From contig WACJ01000042.1 of NCBI GenBank assembly GCA_008973525.1, positions 1,426,001 through 1,490,000 of the forward strand: DNA of 64,000 nucleotides, given 5' to 3'. The DNA comes from Stenopsyche tienmushanensis (lineage: Eukaryota; Arthropoda; Insecta; Trichoptera; Stenopsychidae). Within the stretch, counting starts at the first letter, position 1; every line of letters starts with the position of its first letter. The notes under the pieces are model-generated. The model had not been told where the DNA came from. It worked only from the letters and a program-made list of their open reading frames with translations, and made no database searches. Shown one piece after another: positions 45,801 through 57,143 of the stretch. The translations under genes were made by a program, and so were the position numbers.

Positions 45801-46267
45801 ACAAATATATCGTGTGCCATCAACAATCTAAAGTTTCATTTATTTATATGAGTTAAGAGGTATTTTGCGTTAAAAAGAGCAAACAATTCAAGAAACTCGA
45901 AGAAATCTTCGAAAATGCGAATATTATGGCAAACAAAAAACGTTTTCGCTTAAATTTGTTCATCGTCATGTTTTGTACAAAACAAATTTATACCGGGGTT
46001 TGAATGGCGTATACTTTTTATTAAAAATCCAGAGGCCAAAAACACAATATATCTGCATTATGTATGATTTAAGACAATTCTTGAGGGATTAACTTCGTCA
46101 AAAATTATTTATAAACGTGACTAAACGCTGCTATCGCCTCCGACACAACGAAAATCGGATTTGCACGCACACAAACTCGTTGCGGATTTTTTTTTTTAAT
46201 TTTAAATATTATTTATTGTTTCGTGAGCCGGTCGGGGAATAAAAAAAATATTTATTCGCCGGTGGAT
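45801..46267. other. AT-rich interval
   Basis: Nothing recognised. Confidence 0.35.
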
Positions 46268-46765
46268 TTAAGTCCGCCATGGCCTCGCCCTGCGCGCACC
46301 GAATAACGGGATGAGGCGTCGATGTTTTGTTTTTCTCGGCTCGAATTCTCTTTTATGGCACAAATTCGAATATATTAATTGAATTAAAATGAGAAGCGGT
46401 CTTTGTTGAGTTATGACACCGAACCAACTGGGCCAGCAAGGTCGTACGCCGGTTTCGGAGGTCGCCGTATGGAACAACGCGCCCAAGTATTGCCGATTTG
46501 CATGTTTATTCAACACATTGTGCGGAATTATCGCCTGCCGAAGCTTACGAAAATCGATATCGATCGATGGTTTTGGTGGAAATTCGTTGAAATGCCCTAA
46601 ACGCGAGCCCCACGGGCGAAAGCTCAAATCGGGAGCTTTCGTCGATTGAGCGATTATTCCTGGATGAAATCGTTTTGAATGCGTATTTGATGATTGGATT
46701 GTGTTTAAGGCGATTGATTGTTCATAAAAACGTGTTGTTAAAAGCAAATCACATGTAAATTCCAC
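46268..46765. other. GC-richer segment with the longest frame in the window
   Basis: A 165-codon minus-strand frame spans this segment, with plus-strand frames at 46403 and 46413 overlapping it. Composition is CG-rich and the protein has no signal, membrane segment or motif I recognise. A perfect 9-bp hairpin, CGAAAGCTC / AAATCGG / GAGCTTTCG, lies at 46617-46641. I read it as single-copy non-coding DNA with few stops, but a gene cannot be excluded. Confidence 0.25.
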
Positions 46766-46827
46766 GCGTTGATGTTGTTGTCTTATGAGAGCATTATCGC
46801 CTTAAGAGCTTTTTTTTAGAAGACCTA

Positions 46828-47060
46828 TTAGGTGAAGCCAAAAGTAATCAAATTTTTTTCGCTTGTGAAAAACAATTCATCAACAAAATAATATCCATCA
46901 TTTTCTATAATTTTCTGCTGGCGTATAATCCTTTTTTCTTTAAATTGTTCATAATAAACGATCACTGCAATAGTCTAACCGGGTTTGAGCAATTCACAAT
47001 GAAAAACTCCAGAAAAATTCCACCATACACAAAGAAGGGTCTTCTTTATTTTTAAGATTG
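46828..47060 (-). mobile_element. Possible mariner family D, C-terminal end
   Basis: TTAGGTGAAGCCAAAAGTAA at 46828 has the shape of a mariner terminus (TTAGG then CCAAAAGTAA). Inward on the minus strand one frame reads FKEKRIIRQQKIIENDGYYF then VDELFF, like the RW-x-K-x-IE-x-x-G-x-YF end of mariner transposases. No catalytic region or second terminus is visible. Confidence 0.45.
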
Positions 47061-47263
47061 ATCGAGGTGTCGAAACAGGCACTTGTCCGGAAAAAAGTCA
47101 TTGTTATTTCATACAGGATGATTGTATAGCACCCACTTCTCGTATCCATACCGAGACAGAAGATTTGCACAGATTATTCGCCGTAGATGAGGGATCAAAA
47201 TTATCTATTTGTGAATTATCAGTTTACCAATTTAAGTCACCAATGGTATTTTTTGGTAAATTA

Positions 47264-47620
47264 AGTGCATTTTCATTCGGTTTTCCATATTCCAGGAGCA
47301 CCCAAGGCACGCGTTCGTCCGCGGCCATCAGCTCGCTCGTACAGACTTCCGCATTTTTCTAAGACCGTTTGCAATTTGAAAATTGAAATTATAAACCGCA
47401 AGGACGGCATTACCTCCTCGCATTATGATTGGAATAATTTTGAATGTGATTATGTGGCGTCAGATGCGAAAGTGGCATACCAAAGAGCTCGTCGCCCCGC
47501 GAGGAGACTGCAGCCACTTGGAAGCGACGCTGGCAGCACGACTTCTTCAGCTGGCGGCCACGTGGCCCCCTGCCAGCATCAGATTCAATATTGAACTTGA
47601 CCAACCACCGAAATTTTAAT
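47264..47620. other. GC-rich segment with an acceptor-like site
   Basis: TTTTCCATATTCCAG at 47281-47295 is a good acceptor and is followed by GC-rich sequence (GAGCACCCAAGGCACGCGTT), but I find no donor and no domain in any frame. A second GC-rich patch at 47455-47590 is open in several frames on both strands (47265-47594, 47410-47760). Confidence 0.25.
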
Positions 47621-47924
47621 GCAGGGAGGTCATTGACTGCCTTTGCCTCCATCGTTTGGACGATTGTTTTTTCCGACTCCTTAAATAGAGACGTATCCCC
47701 AGCCCGCCTCGATGAATATGTATTCTCAAAGTCGGTGATCTTGAACCAACAGACGACCAAAACGCTACAAAAAATTATTGATTATATTATAATTGGGTAT
47801 TTAAAACTCCTCGTATAATTAAAAATATGCTCAAATTCATCCGACATAGAACATCTGCCGTCACCCGCAGCAACTAATAATTCAGCATGCATTTATTACG
47901 CCAAATGAAAATATGCGATCGACC

Positions 47925-48055
47925 TATTCCATACTAAGAACACGCCTAGCATGTTCATATGCACGCTCATTTTTATCTCAGGACCGCTCAGCTTGTATCA
48001 AATTTGTATATTAATAAATACACCTTAACACTGTTGATATTGTTTTGCATTAGCA
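47925..48055 (-). repeat. R2 dispersed repeat, reverse copy
   Basis: CTAAGAACACGCCTAGCATG, CTCAGGACCGCTCAGCTTGT, ATATTAATAAATACACCTTA and ACACTGTTGATATTG. The first block also begins the copy at 61168, so R2 extends beyond the CTGAGAGAAAAG block. Confidence 0.7.
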
Positions 48056-48094
48056 CGCGATATTTGATAGAATTTTATAGAATAAACTAATCAC

Positions 48095-48470
48095 ATATGG
48101 AAAATTTATTGAACCAAAACAAAATTTTACGGTGGTATAAGAAATTCGTAATTTTCATCCATTGAAGAAAATCCACAAAATGATATTGGATGACCGTCGA
48201 TTGTAAGTGCGTAAGTAGCGGACATGCTGTACATGACTGAAAAATTGGACATGAGAAAGCTGTGCGCAAGATGGTTGCCGTGTTTGCTCACAATGGAACA
48301 AAAACAGAGTCGCGATGATGTTTCAATCGAATGTTTGGCGATGTTTCATAGCAATAAGGTTTTTGCATCAATTCAGAATGAAACATGTGTACATCACTTC
48401 ACACTTGAAACAAAGGAACATGGGGACCCTCAAGCTGTTTATTGGTCCCGCTATTCGGGTGCACTCTGAG
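48095..48470 (+). mobile_element. Mariner family C, copy 2 (relic)
   Basis: The frame 48224-48469 reads MTEKLDMRKLCARWLPCLLT, MEQKQSRDDVSIECLAMFHS, then QNETCVHHFTLETKEHGD. The family motif is DETW-x-HH-x-TPETKEQS. Here the catalytic Asp is Asn (48377-48379), Trp is Cys and Pro is Leu. The sequence diverges after TKEHG, so nothing beyond the first catalytic motif remains. No termini were found. Confidence 0.85.
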
Positions 48471-48649
48471 CCCAGGGGAGAAACTAGCTAGATTTTATAA
48501 TTTAAAACAAAAAAAAACTAGTTATCAATATTTATAGTATAAAAGTCTAGACTCGTTTGTGACCTCATTTGGCGCGAGCCGCGTATGTAAATTAGCCTCT
48601 GAAGGAGTTTCCGCAATCTTATAGACTATAGAGGGCCCCGAGTATGCAT
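48471..48649. other. Short spacer
   Basis: No feature recognised between the mariner relic and R3. Confidence 0.4.
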
Positions 48650-48895
48650 TTATCTCCGAAAATGTCGCAAAAAGCTCTAAAAGAGAGGTCTGTGTCCAAC
48701 CGGTCCGCTTTTCGGACTGCTGACATGATGCATGAGCGCCTTGCGATCGAACGCCATACCTGAACATGTCAACAGAACGATTACGAACTCTCATTACAAA
48801 AACAAAGTTATCCGAAGAAATTTGATTGGGTGGGTTATTTACATTTTACAATTGGTCAATGTTGATCTATGTAAAGTAGAATGGTCAACACGGCC
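48650..48895 (-). repeat. R3 hairpin repeat, reverse copy
   Basis: GCAAAAAGCTCTAAAAGAG, the hairpin variant GGTCCGCTTTTCGGACTGC, GAGCGCCTTGCGATCGAACG, and after an insertion GATCTATGTAAAGTAGAATG. Confidence 0.7.
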
Positions 48896-48989
48896 TCGCC
48901 GTAGATATATGAGTGTACGATGAGGCGCACGATATCCATCTTCATTTCCAGCATTCAGAGCGGTGACGCCTCTAAGGCGAACATCATCA

Positions 48990-49018
48990 AAATGAGGAAG
49001 TTTCCCTGCCGCATCTTG
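48990..49018 (+). mobile_element. M1 MITE, right terminus only
   Basis: AATGAGGAAGTTTCCCTGCC then GCATCTTG before TA. No interior or left end remains. Confidence 0.65.
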
Positions 49019-50184
49019 TATTTGAAATAGATGGATCCAATTTATTTTATATTGACAATGTAAATGCAACCGTATTGGTTTCATTTGAACTCAACAGCAC
49101 GTGGAATGAATATCATCAAGCCAGTTGGTAACTGCCGATGCGTGCTGCTAAAGATAATGAAAAAACCAGCTCCACGTGCGCCACGTGTGACGTCATCTTT
49201 ATTATCCTCAACGACACGCAAGAAAAATAACGTAACATCCATCAAGTGTTACCACACCTCGAGATTCCTCGGGATTAGTTAATCTATCCACAATCAACGG
49301 CTTTATTAGGGGCGCCCTCTTGTTTGCTCCCGGTAGATAAGGCAAAGCCTCCGAGATGCATCTTGCGCAATGCCAGATTATGCATCTCGCGTTTGGAATT
49401 GGACATGCAGATGTCGGCTTGAGAATAGCTTCTCGTGGGAGTGCTCGCATAATCATAAAATTGAGTACAATAAGTTTGCTAAAAATAGAGCGGATCGGGT
49501 GTCATGTGCCAATATTGAGTGGTTTATCCATCATCAGAGTGAGTGTCATAAATTACGGTAGTATGTAATCCAATAGGTCGGTCGCAAAAACGGAACACTG
49601 GACTCGCAACGATAACATACCAGAGAGCTGAGCATGCGAAAACATTCCATCGTCAGGGTGATCGCTTCTGAAAGTTGCAGTCCCTGTTTTTACTTCTTAC
49701 GCATTCTGGCTGATGAAGGTGACTCAATGAAATCCGAAACGCTGCTCTCTTGTGTGTGCATTTTTTGCGTACTAATCCGTATGCAAATGCGAATGTCAAC
49801 GGGTTGCTAAAGCATTAATCCGGCACAGCTGACTTGGAACGACCAGCTTTCAAAGCAAATAAAGCAGCATGGATTCGAAGCTTTTTTTGCCTTAAGAAAG
49901 TCCTACGCAGATCTGTCTCAATCGCTTCTCTCAGCGAGAAAATAAGAAGTGCAGCTCGATGTTGAAATGTGTACGAGCGCAGCAACTGACGTCCACTGTG
50001 TGTCAGGACTTTACGACGTGTTAACTTAAATGTTTGGACTCGAATATTTTAGATTTTTGTACTTTAACCGCAGGTCTCTTTGTTTTCACAGCGAAAATAA
50101 TTGCAAGTCATACTATCTGCTGCCAAATAGCAAAGTTGAAATCGCTATCTTCCTAATATTAGGGCGACCAGCTTTTGTATGCCA
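49019..50184. other. Single-copy interval
   Basis: Frames at 49064, 49208 (minus), 49356 and 49370 overlap without a domain. GGGGCGCCCTCTTGTTTG at 49308 is a weak CTCF-like match. Confidence 0.35.
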
Positions 50185-50590
50185 GCATTCTGGGCACCCA
50201 TCTCGCACACAACTTCTTGTAACCAAATTTTTCTGACATAATATCACAGAGGAGTACTCCGAGAAATATCAGGAAATTCTTCGTGAAGGTCGCCAAGCAA
50301 CACACCGCGGTAATTTCGCACTTGTTCGTCAGAAATCATTGATGGTTTCTTATTATTTATCTGAAGAACCTAACCCACTTCGTCATATACAATATTATCG
50401 ACTCATCACATCACTACCATAAAATTTCATGCGTTTCCGATGGCTATTTGCGGTGGTATTGTTCTGCAAAGTCAAAAAAAACGGATGACGGTGCGAATAT
50501 TGCACGAATGGCAGATGGCGCGCGATGATCTATCCATCGGAAGAATTTACTATGACTGAACAAAATGGCCGCCAAAGATGCGCCAAATTC
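50185..50590 (-). mobile_element. Mariner family B, N-terminal relic (-)
   Basis: Minus-strand pieces: the leader with ATTTTGTTCAGTCATAGTAA, then PFFLTLQNNTTANSHRK-like sequence, YGSDVMSR, and after gaps ISDEQVRNYRG, GDLHEEFPDISRST and WLQEVVCEMGAQNAG. It corresponds to the same N-terminal part kept at 11165 and 34990, with several frameshifts. It ends in the ...CARW-PRM region, so the catalytic domain is missing. Confidence 0.75.
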
Positions 50591-51473
50591 GAAACAAAAA
50601 ATCCCCTGGTTTCAAGCGCCTTATAAGCTTACTTTTTATATTAACATTTAGTAATAAAATATCAATAATTATCAACATTCATCAACAATCAACCCTTAAA
50701 TGCAAATTGCCTTGTCGGATTTAAATTTAATTAAAGCGTTAAGCGTCATTAGCTAAAAACACTTCTTATTTATCGACTAACTTATTAATATCACCCCTAT
50801 AAATATCGACTGATTTAAGGGCAAAGAACCCATAAAGGGGTATTAACATTTCTGCGGAGTTAAAAAAAAACTACCATTGAGACTTAATATTTTTAGGCTT
50901 TTTAATTATTTCCCGCTTTAATTTTGCGATCCACTTTTGGCCACTCGTTATGATTCGATCTGAAAATGATTCCATTTTTGTTTTGTTAGTCGAAGATCTG
51001 CATTTATTAGAGCGTATCACATGAACGTTCGGAATTTGTAAGTGAGAATTAAATGACAATTTCTACATAATATGATTTATTAAATCAAAATGAACTACAT
51101 TATTTAATACGTTTTTATGCGCGGCTTGAACCCAAAATAGTACTATTTCCCACAAGTTTTCGCGTTTTTCCAATAACGTGTTAAATCCAAATTTGTCCAC
51201 TATACAGCAACCATAAGCTTTGCTTGAGGCATTGAAAGCTTTGATGACTATCCTGGAGATTCATCGGCATTCAATCACTACCTCATTATAAGTAATGATG
51301 CGTTTTAAAAATAGGGTTTTCATCACGTCATCAACAGTTTTCACAAGTTACAACTAGTTCGTGTTTATCGCGTCTGTCGCGGAAGGAAAAACGTAAGTCA
51401 GTTTGCACGGAATTAAAAGATCGTCTTCAAGTACAACTATACTTTTTAATTGAAAATCATAGCTAACAATATA
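50591..51473. other. Interval with no recognisable element
   Basis: A 62-codon minus-strand frame (50871-51059) contains RIITSGQKWIAKLKREI with no identified family. The rest is AT-rich. Confidence 0.35.
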
Positions 51474-52241
51474 TTAGGGTGTCCCATAAGTTTCTTTCGT
51501 TTTCATATTAAGAAAAAAATAAATAATAATTTGTATTACATCAAAATTTATTGAATAATATATGATCCATTCTGTTCTATTACCTTTCTCCATCTCTCCG
51601 GATGCCTCATAATGCCTTCTTGCCAAAATTTCCCAGGTTTGTTGGCAAAATATTGATCAAGGTATATTTTTATATAATTTTTTGAATTAAAAACTTTACC
51701 ACGTTAAGAATTTTTCAATGAAAGAAATATATAATAGTCTGAAGGGGCAATGTCCGGAGAGTATGAAGAATGAGGTAAAACATCCCAGTCAAATGATAAT
51801 AATTTATTTCTGACGAGCAAAGACACATGAGGCTTGATGTTATCGTTATGGAAAACAACGACTCGTCTGTTCGCTAATTCTGGCCGTTTTCTGGTAATTG
51901 CATTCCTCAGATTGTCTAGTTGGAAACAATATTTTGTTGAATTGATCGTTTCACCTTGCTGAAGTAGCTCATAATAAACTATCCCCCTCCAGTCTCACCG
52001 AATGCGTAGCAAAACTTTTTTTGGATTGTAGGTCAGGTTTAGTTAAAGTTAAAGCTTCTGTAGCATTGGTCTAAGGCCGTTTATGTTGGATATTCTCATA
52101 GAGTATCCAACTTTCATCTCCAGTGACAAGTCTCTTCAAAAAAGGTTGGCTATTATGTCGCTGGAGAAGAAGATCGCATGTTGAAATGGCTTTGATTAGA
52201 TCTGTGTGCATTTGCGAAAAAAAACTTATGGGACAACCAGC
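51474..52241 (-). mobile_element. Mariner family A, copy 3 (reversed)
   Basis: Left terminus TTAGGGTGTCCCATAAG, right terminus CTTATGGGACAACC. On the minus strand pieces of first catalytic region, second (HNDN-type; here the reverse of GTTATCGTTATGGAAAAC), LPHSSYSPDI-like third region and the LPERW-x-KVIEQNG end can all be traced. There are frameshifts and stops, and most of the DNA-binding domain is deleted. At 768 bp this is the longest family A copy here. Confidence 0.9.
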
Positions 52242-54029
52242 CAATAATGACTCTAGATTTAAAGGCTATTAAAGACTATAACATCATTGTCAAATACAAA
52301 TTGTTAAATTTGTAAAAAAATTACTAAACCTTTCTCAATCACGGTCGATCTTGGACCAATTGAAAATCCGAATCTTCATGTGATACGATGTAATAATCAA
52401 AGTTTACATGCCATTTGCAGATTTTTTCCATGTAATTATTTTGCATTCAAAAAATATTAGTCAACTCGTTCTTCTTTGGGTCATTTCGTTCGGATCCGCT
52501 CTTCAATTAAATCTTAAAATGTGACTTTTTCCCCATGGCAAATTGAAATTCATGTTGGCGACGGCATTCACGACGGCGCCGCCTGCTCTTAAATGTTATA
52601 TAAGAACTGAAAGTGTTATATTCGAGTGGCAGCAGATATTTGGCGGGAAGGCATTAGATCCTATTGACTAATCATCGCCAGCATGAGTTGAATTATGTGA
52701 TTCAATAGGCGACGTATCCGACCAGATACTCCGGATTCCATCGTCATGTTTTCAAAGTCGTAATGAGCCTTCCAATGCCGGACTCGGTCCCGATCAATTT
52801 TAATTATAATTTTAAATTTTGAGTCCATTAAGAGCCGATATTATAAATTATTTTTTTTTGCGGCGCGCCATTTTGTAGTTGAGGCTGTGGCGCCGGCTAT
52901 GAATATACACATTAACTCGATATTAGCTATTTCATTGCAGGGGTATGAAATGCGGGCCCGCAATTACATCGCACTGACAACGGTATTATAATACACACAT
53001 ATGCCAAAAAACGCCTCCATACACAATCGACATAATTTCACTCCATCGGAGCGCATCAACCCCATAAATCATTCCGCAATAATTGCCACCGAAATGGCGC
53101 CGAAACTTTAAATTCCAAAATTGAACATCGGGACCGATCAATGCGATATTTCGTCCATTCGCTTCGCCACATAATCTGCCAATTTTATGAAAACGATTCG
53201 ATTATAAATCGATAAATATTTATTATCATTGCGAATTAAATTCATAAGACCTAGCATAAATGTACATAAATAAACAAGTAGCATAATCGCATATATTGAA
53301 CATTAATAAATGATTAATTTTAATGAATATCAAAGCTTATGTCTAATACGTCTAGACACAGCGTCGTAAAAAATAATAACTCTTCGATTCGGCATTTTAA
53401 TCAGATCATTAATCAATAGCATTATCGCGAAAAGCTTTTATATCCGTCAGCTTTTATCTCGATCGCCATTCCAGGCACGTGTTTGCGAATTTACAAAAAA
53501 AACCATACGTAAACATAAGGGAAGCTTTGCGAATCGAATACTTGCCTTCTGATTGATGGATGTCGGAAGAAAAATCTCTTTGCGGTCCTATGTCGAGTCT
53601 GGCTCGACATTTTGTGTCTACATTTTTTCCCCGCTATTATAATCACACCATATGCACAAAATTACATTTTTATAATCAATCTGGGCATAGGGGTTGGAAT
53701 TTGGGGTTCTTATCGAGAAATGAATCATGAACCATTCAAAATGCAACTATTTTTTGTGTTATACAAGGCTAAGCATGCGTTTCGTCGCTTGTTTTTGTTG
53801 TGTTTGGTCAAGGCGTGCGGTACCCATCCTATTCCATAATACCCATCCTATTCGTTTTACCGATGAGATTTAAATGTATCTGCACTGTAGTTCATGGCGG
53901 TCACAGCCTTTGCGATAAATCCTCAATTGTTTGCTGTTGTGCATCGTCATTAAAATTCAAAGATTCTCCGGTCTATTGTCCGATTTAAATTTTTGGGATC
54001 GATATTGGCATCCCCGGACGCTCGAGTGA
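52242..54029. other. Long single-copy interval
   Basis: CG-rich patches (GACGGCGCCGCC at 52571; GCGGCGCGCCATTTTG at 52860) alternate with AT-rich DNA. A perfect 8-bp hairpin, ATGTCGAG / TCTGG / CTCGACAT, lies at 53590-53610. The plus frame 53612-53839 has no domain. Confidence 0.4.
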
Positions 54030-54285
54030 ACTCAAATAAAAATCCAGAAAGTAAGGTTACAACCTTTTTGTGGGATCGATAAATGCTTGTATTTAGTTAT
54101 ATATAAATATTTTTCAACATAATCGCCCTCGAGATCGAGACATTTGTATGCTAGTGTCATATTTCTCTGCCTCCAACTTATTGGATTGGATTGTCTTTTG
54201 GATTCCGGGATGTAGTGACGCATCCACGCTTCATCGCCCATCACGATATAATCCAGAAAAGCTCTTCCCTCCTGTTTCGGATGGG
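54030..54285 (-). mobile_element. Mariner family B, first motif fused to the C-terminus
   Basis: On the minus strand: RAFLDYIVMGDEAWMRHYIP then ESKRQSNPISW, the first catalytic motif with an intact Asp. It continues in the same frame into LAYKCLDLEGDYVEK, the last residues of the transposase. About 200 codons, including both other catalytic Asp residues, are deleted. The frame runs on into ITKYKHLSIPQKGC. Confidence 0.85.
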
Positions 54286-54392
54286 TATTTCACTGTATGA
54301 TGCTTACCCGTAAAACCACAATGAGCGGCATCCCTATGTCTGTGGGTAACAGTCAAATCTTCGAGGTAATGATGTAGAGTAGAGCTTGGCGA
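54284..54392 (+). repeat. Block X repeat, copy 2
   Basis: GTATTTCACTGTATGATGC, CATCCCTATGTCTGTGGGTA, ACAGTCAAATCTTC and GAGGTAATGATGTAGAGTA match 35406-35515. Confidence 0.7.
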
Positions 54393-54568
54393 ATGTAGCC
54401 TCGTCGGTTTGCTTATCAAATGCTGCTTGGGTGGTTCAAATAACATGAGTTGGCTGCGCAGCTTATCCTGTGCTGCGTAAAGCGAAATGATCGATCACAG
54501 AAGAAGCTGGAGGACTTTGTGCAAAATACTGAGGAGAATTGCTATGGCTACTCGGACGTTTCAAATTT

Positions 54569-54866
54569 TCAAATTGTTATATTAACCTTTCTCTACCGGT
54601 GATGTATTTACTACACCTAGAATCTAACAATGGGAATATCGACATGAAATATAATAGATATGGGATTCAGATTTTTTGTATTGCTCCATAATATAATTAC
54701 GAATCACATAAAAGTATTATAGTATATAAGTATTCATCTGCAGCGACGGAAATAAATAATTTGTTGGGAAATCGGGAATTTTGAATTTTGCGAGTTTTAG
54801 TCCGTGTTTTAGCAGAAAGGAATTTAATCAGTCGCATTGATGGTGTTATACGAAAATGGGGGCTCA
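54569..54866 (+). repeat. R1 dispersed repeat, copy F
   Basis: Full common body plus the distal extension TCAGTCGCATTGATGGTG, TTATACGAAAATGGGGGCTC shared only with copy B. It is followed at 54895 by CCCGATCCCAGGATCCCGGG. Confidence 0.85.
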
Positions 54867-54929
54867 ATGTAATTTCTTAACCTATTAAAAATCCCGATCC
54901 CAGGATCCCGGGAAGTCGCTATCTGTCCA

Positions 54930-55235
54930 GTCTCAACTTGTCCCTCATGTGCAAAACGATCTAAAGCACTCATCTCGCACACAACTTCTTGTAACCAAGT
55001 TTTTCCGACACAATTCGAGAAAGGTCAGGATTTTTTTTGTTGTGTTGTTTTTGTCTTTGTGTTTACGAGCTTCCGATGGATATTTGCGGCAGTATTGTTC
55101 TGCAAAATCAAAAAACGGATGACCGCGCGGATCTCACACTGATGGGAGGTAGCGGGAGCGCGCGACGACCTCTCCATGGGAAGAATTTACTGTCACTGGA
55201 CAAAATGGCTGACAAGCACGATACGAAATGTAGGT
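54930..55235 (-). mobile_element. Mariner family B, N-terminal relic (-)
   Basis: The minus strand holds the leader (CATTTTGTCCAGTGACAGTA), the start region (reverse of TATTTGCGGCAGTATTGTTC), then, after a deletion, the FSRIVSEKLG-KLCAR-like block (reverse of CATCTCGCACACAACTTCTT). The middle of the DNA-binding domain is replaced by GTTGTGTTGTTTTTGTC. Confidence 0.7.
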
Positions 55236-56751
55236 TTGAATGGCGTACAAAAAAATGAATGAAAGCCTCTGTTCCACATTTATGATATGCATATTTTATT
55301 TAATGTTGTTCCGCTCTATCGACGTTGGAATGATTTAAGGCTTTAGAACTAGGAGCACGAGCTTAGCGCGAAAAAAATTGCACGTGTATGAAAATAGGGT
55401 GCGGTCAGAAGTGTTCCAGTTTTTATTCATTAATTAATCAATCGAAATATTTTCAATCGTTAATGTATTATCAGGCTCGGCATGCGCGAGCTTCACTTCA
55501 TATTTAAAGTCCATCGAGTTTATTTATATCCAATTTGGCACTCGTGTTTTTATTGCATTACTTGGGCTGTTCTTTTTGTATAACACAATCGCATCCAAAG
55601 AAGATGTTTATGTTGAAAAAAAAAAGGAGTCGAGCTCTTGGATAATTATACGCGGAATGTTGTGCGATATAAATTACGCGATTATTCCCAGATACCATTT
55701 CGAATCGCTTTTCAAATTTACGACCTCGGTTGTAAATTCAGAACCACCGGTACATTGTGATATTTTTATTCGGCCGATCTGGGCATCGTTAAAGAGATGC
55801 CCAATCCTAGAAGATAAATAACGCGTTCGGCCGTAAATCAACGCGCTAGACGCGTTCTGGGAGCGACCCCCGCAACGGCGGAAGACAATCAGGTTTGATC
55901 GCATCCGGGGAAAACCCCCAAAGCTCATTTCACTGAGTCAACACACTTGTTTATCTATGTTAATTAGTTAAAACCGACGAAAAGCAGCCTTAATGAAAGC
56001 CTCTTGTGTGGACGCAGACGTGTTTACGCGTCGCGAGCACATATTTGAGGTGGCTATGATAGGACGTCAAAGACGGACAGAGTCAACAGTCGAGGATGGC
56101 CGTAATTATATTTGCCCATTCGGATAATAAATATCGGAAAGAGTCAATATTTTACAAACAAATCCCATCCGAGTTTAAACAGGCCGCGTGACGTGCATGC
56201 ACGCACTTCAGCCATATAGCATATTTGTGCGCGAAATTGATCGGTTTTTATTTGCATTGGTCGAGGGGCGGGGCCCGCGATAAATTTTGAGAAGTTGTGT
56301 CCCGCGGAATTTGTAGCTATATTTGTACCATTAGTAGTATCGGCACGGAATCTCAAATATTCATCTCGAAATAACTTACGTTATTTCAAATAGGCGAAAA
56401 AAAACTTACATTGAAGTGTTTCTCAAACACATTAAGTAATTTATTTAGAGAATACTGTCAACAGTGCGGAACCATCAATTAACTTTTCACAATCGTTATA
56501 CAAACCAAGCAATCCGTCTCAATCACCGTATTTCTGTATTTTTATGCACAACCTTAGCTGTATGAAATACAGGTGAACTTTTCAGCGAAAATTTATTTTG
56601 TAAGCATTCCCACGGAAACATCTTATATATTTGCTTAGTACCCAGACTGGGACTCCCCGATTTAAATTTGTTTCCTAGTTTTATATATTCCAATCTGGGA
56701 CTCGCAAACTTCGCGCGAAATGAAAAATAATACGTTTTGTTGTTTATAATA
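55236..56751. other. Single-copy interval
   Basis: It holds CTGGGACTCC-type repeats at 56645 and 56692 and overlapping frames with no domain (55576, 55674, 56144, 56523). Confidence 0.35.
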
Positions 56752-56800
56752 CAGTCATATTTCGACTTACGATCATTTGGGCTTACGACGGAGAGCGAAG
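56752..56800 (+). mobile_element. Possible pogo/Tc1-type terminus
   Basis: TA then CAGTCATATTTCGACTTACG, followed by GGGCTTACGACGGAGAGCG. CAGT...CTCGACTTACGA is a common start of pogo/Tigger-like elements. No partner terminus was identified. Confidence 0.3.
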
Positions 56801-56859
56801 TTTTAAAAAAGTGCGCGTAGAAGTTAAATGCATGGACGGATTTAAAGTATTCAAACTTC

Positions 56860-57030
56860 GTTTGTCTCGCAAAACAAATTGTGTACACAAAAAATGCTTG
56901 TATTATTTCAAAAAACATTAACGAAGATGCGCACAATAACTCCCCAAAGTTTCATCGCAATCGGATGAATAGTATAGGCGCGTATACGAGACAAACAAAC
57001 TACAGACACACAAACATTCATTTTTAAAAA
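56860..57030 (+). repeat. R4 repeat, copy 5
   Basis: CTCGCAAAACAAATTGTGTA, ATGCGCACAATAACTCCCCA, AAGTTTCATCGCAATCGGAT, GCGCGTATACGAGACAAAC and ACAAACATTCATTTTTAAA. Confidence 0.75.
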
Positions 57031-57143
57031 TGCGAATTCAAAAAACTCAAGGGAATCGATGAGTTTAATTTGCAGCCACATTATCTGAGCAGATTTATTT
57101 CGCCAGACTAACAGCGACATTTTCCGTTTCTCTTCAGGTACAA

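Noticed and set aside
46268..46765. 165-codon minus-strand frame as a gene
   Set aside because: It is the longest frame, but opposite-strand frames overlap it, no domain or splice context is visible, and the segment is simply CG-rich with few stops.
49308..49325. CTCF site at GGGGCGCCCTCTTGTTTG
   Set aside because: Three mismatches to the core consensus, too weak to list beside the match at 30765.
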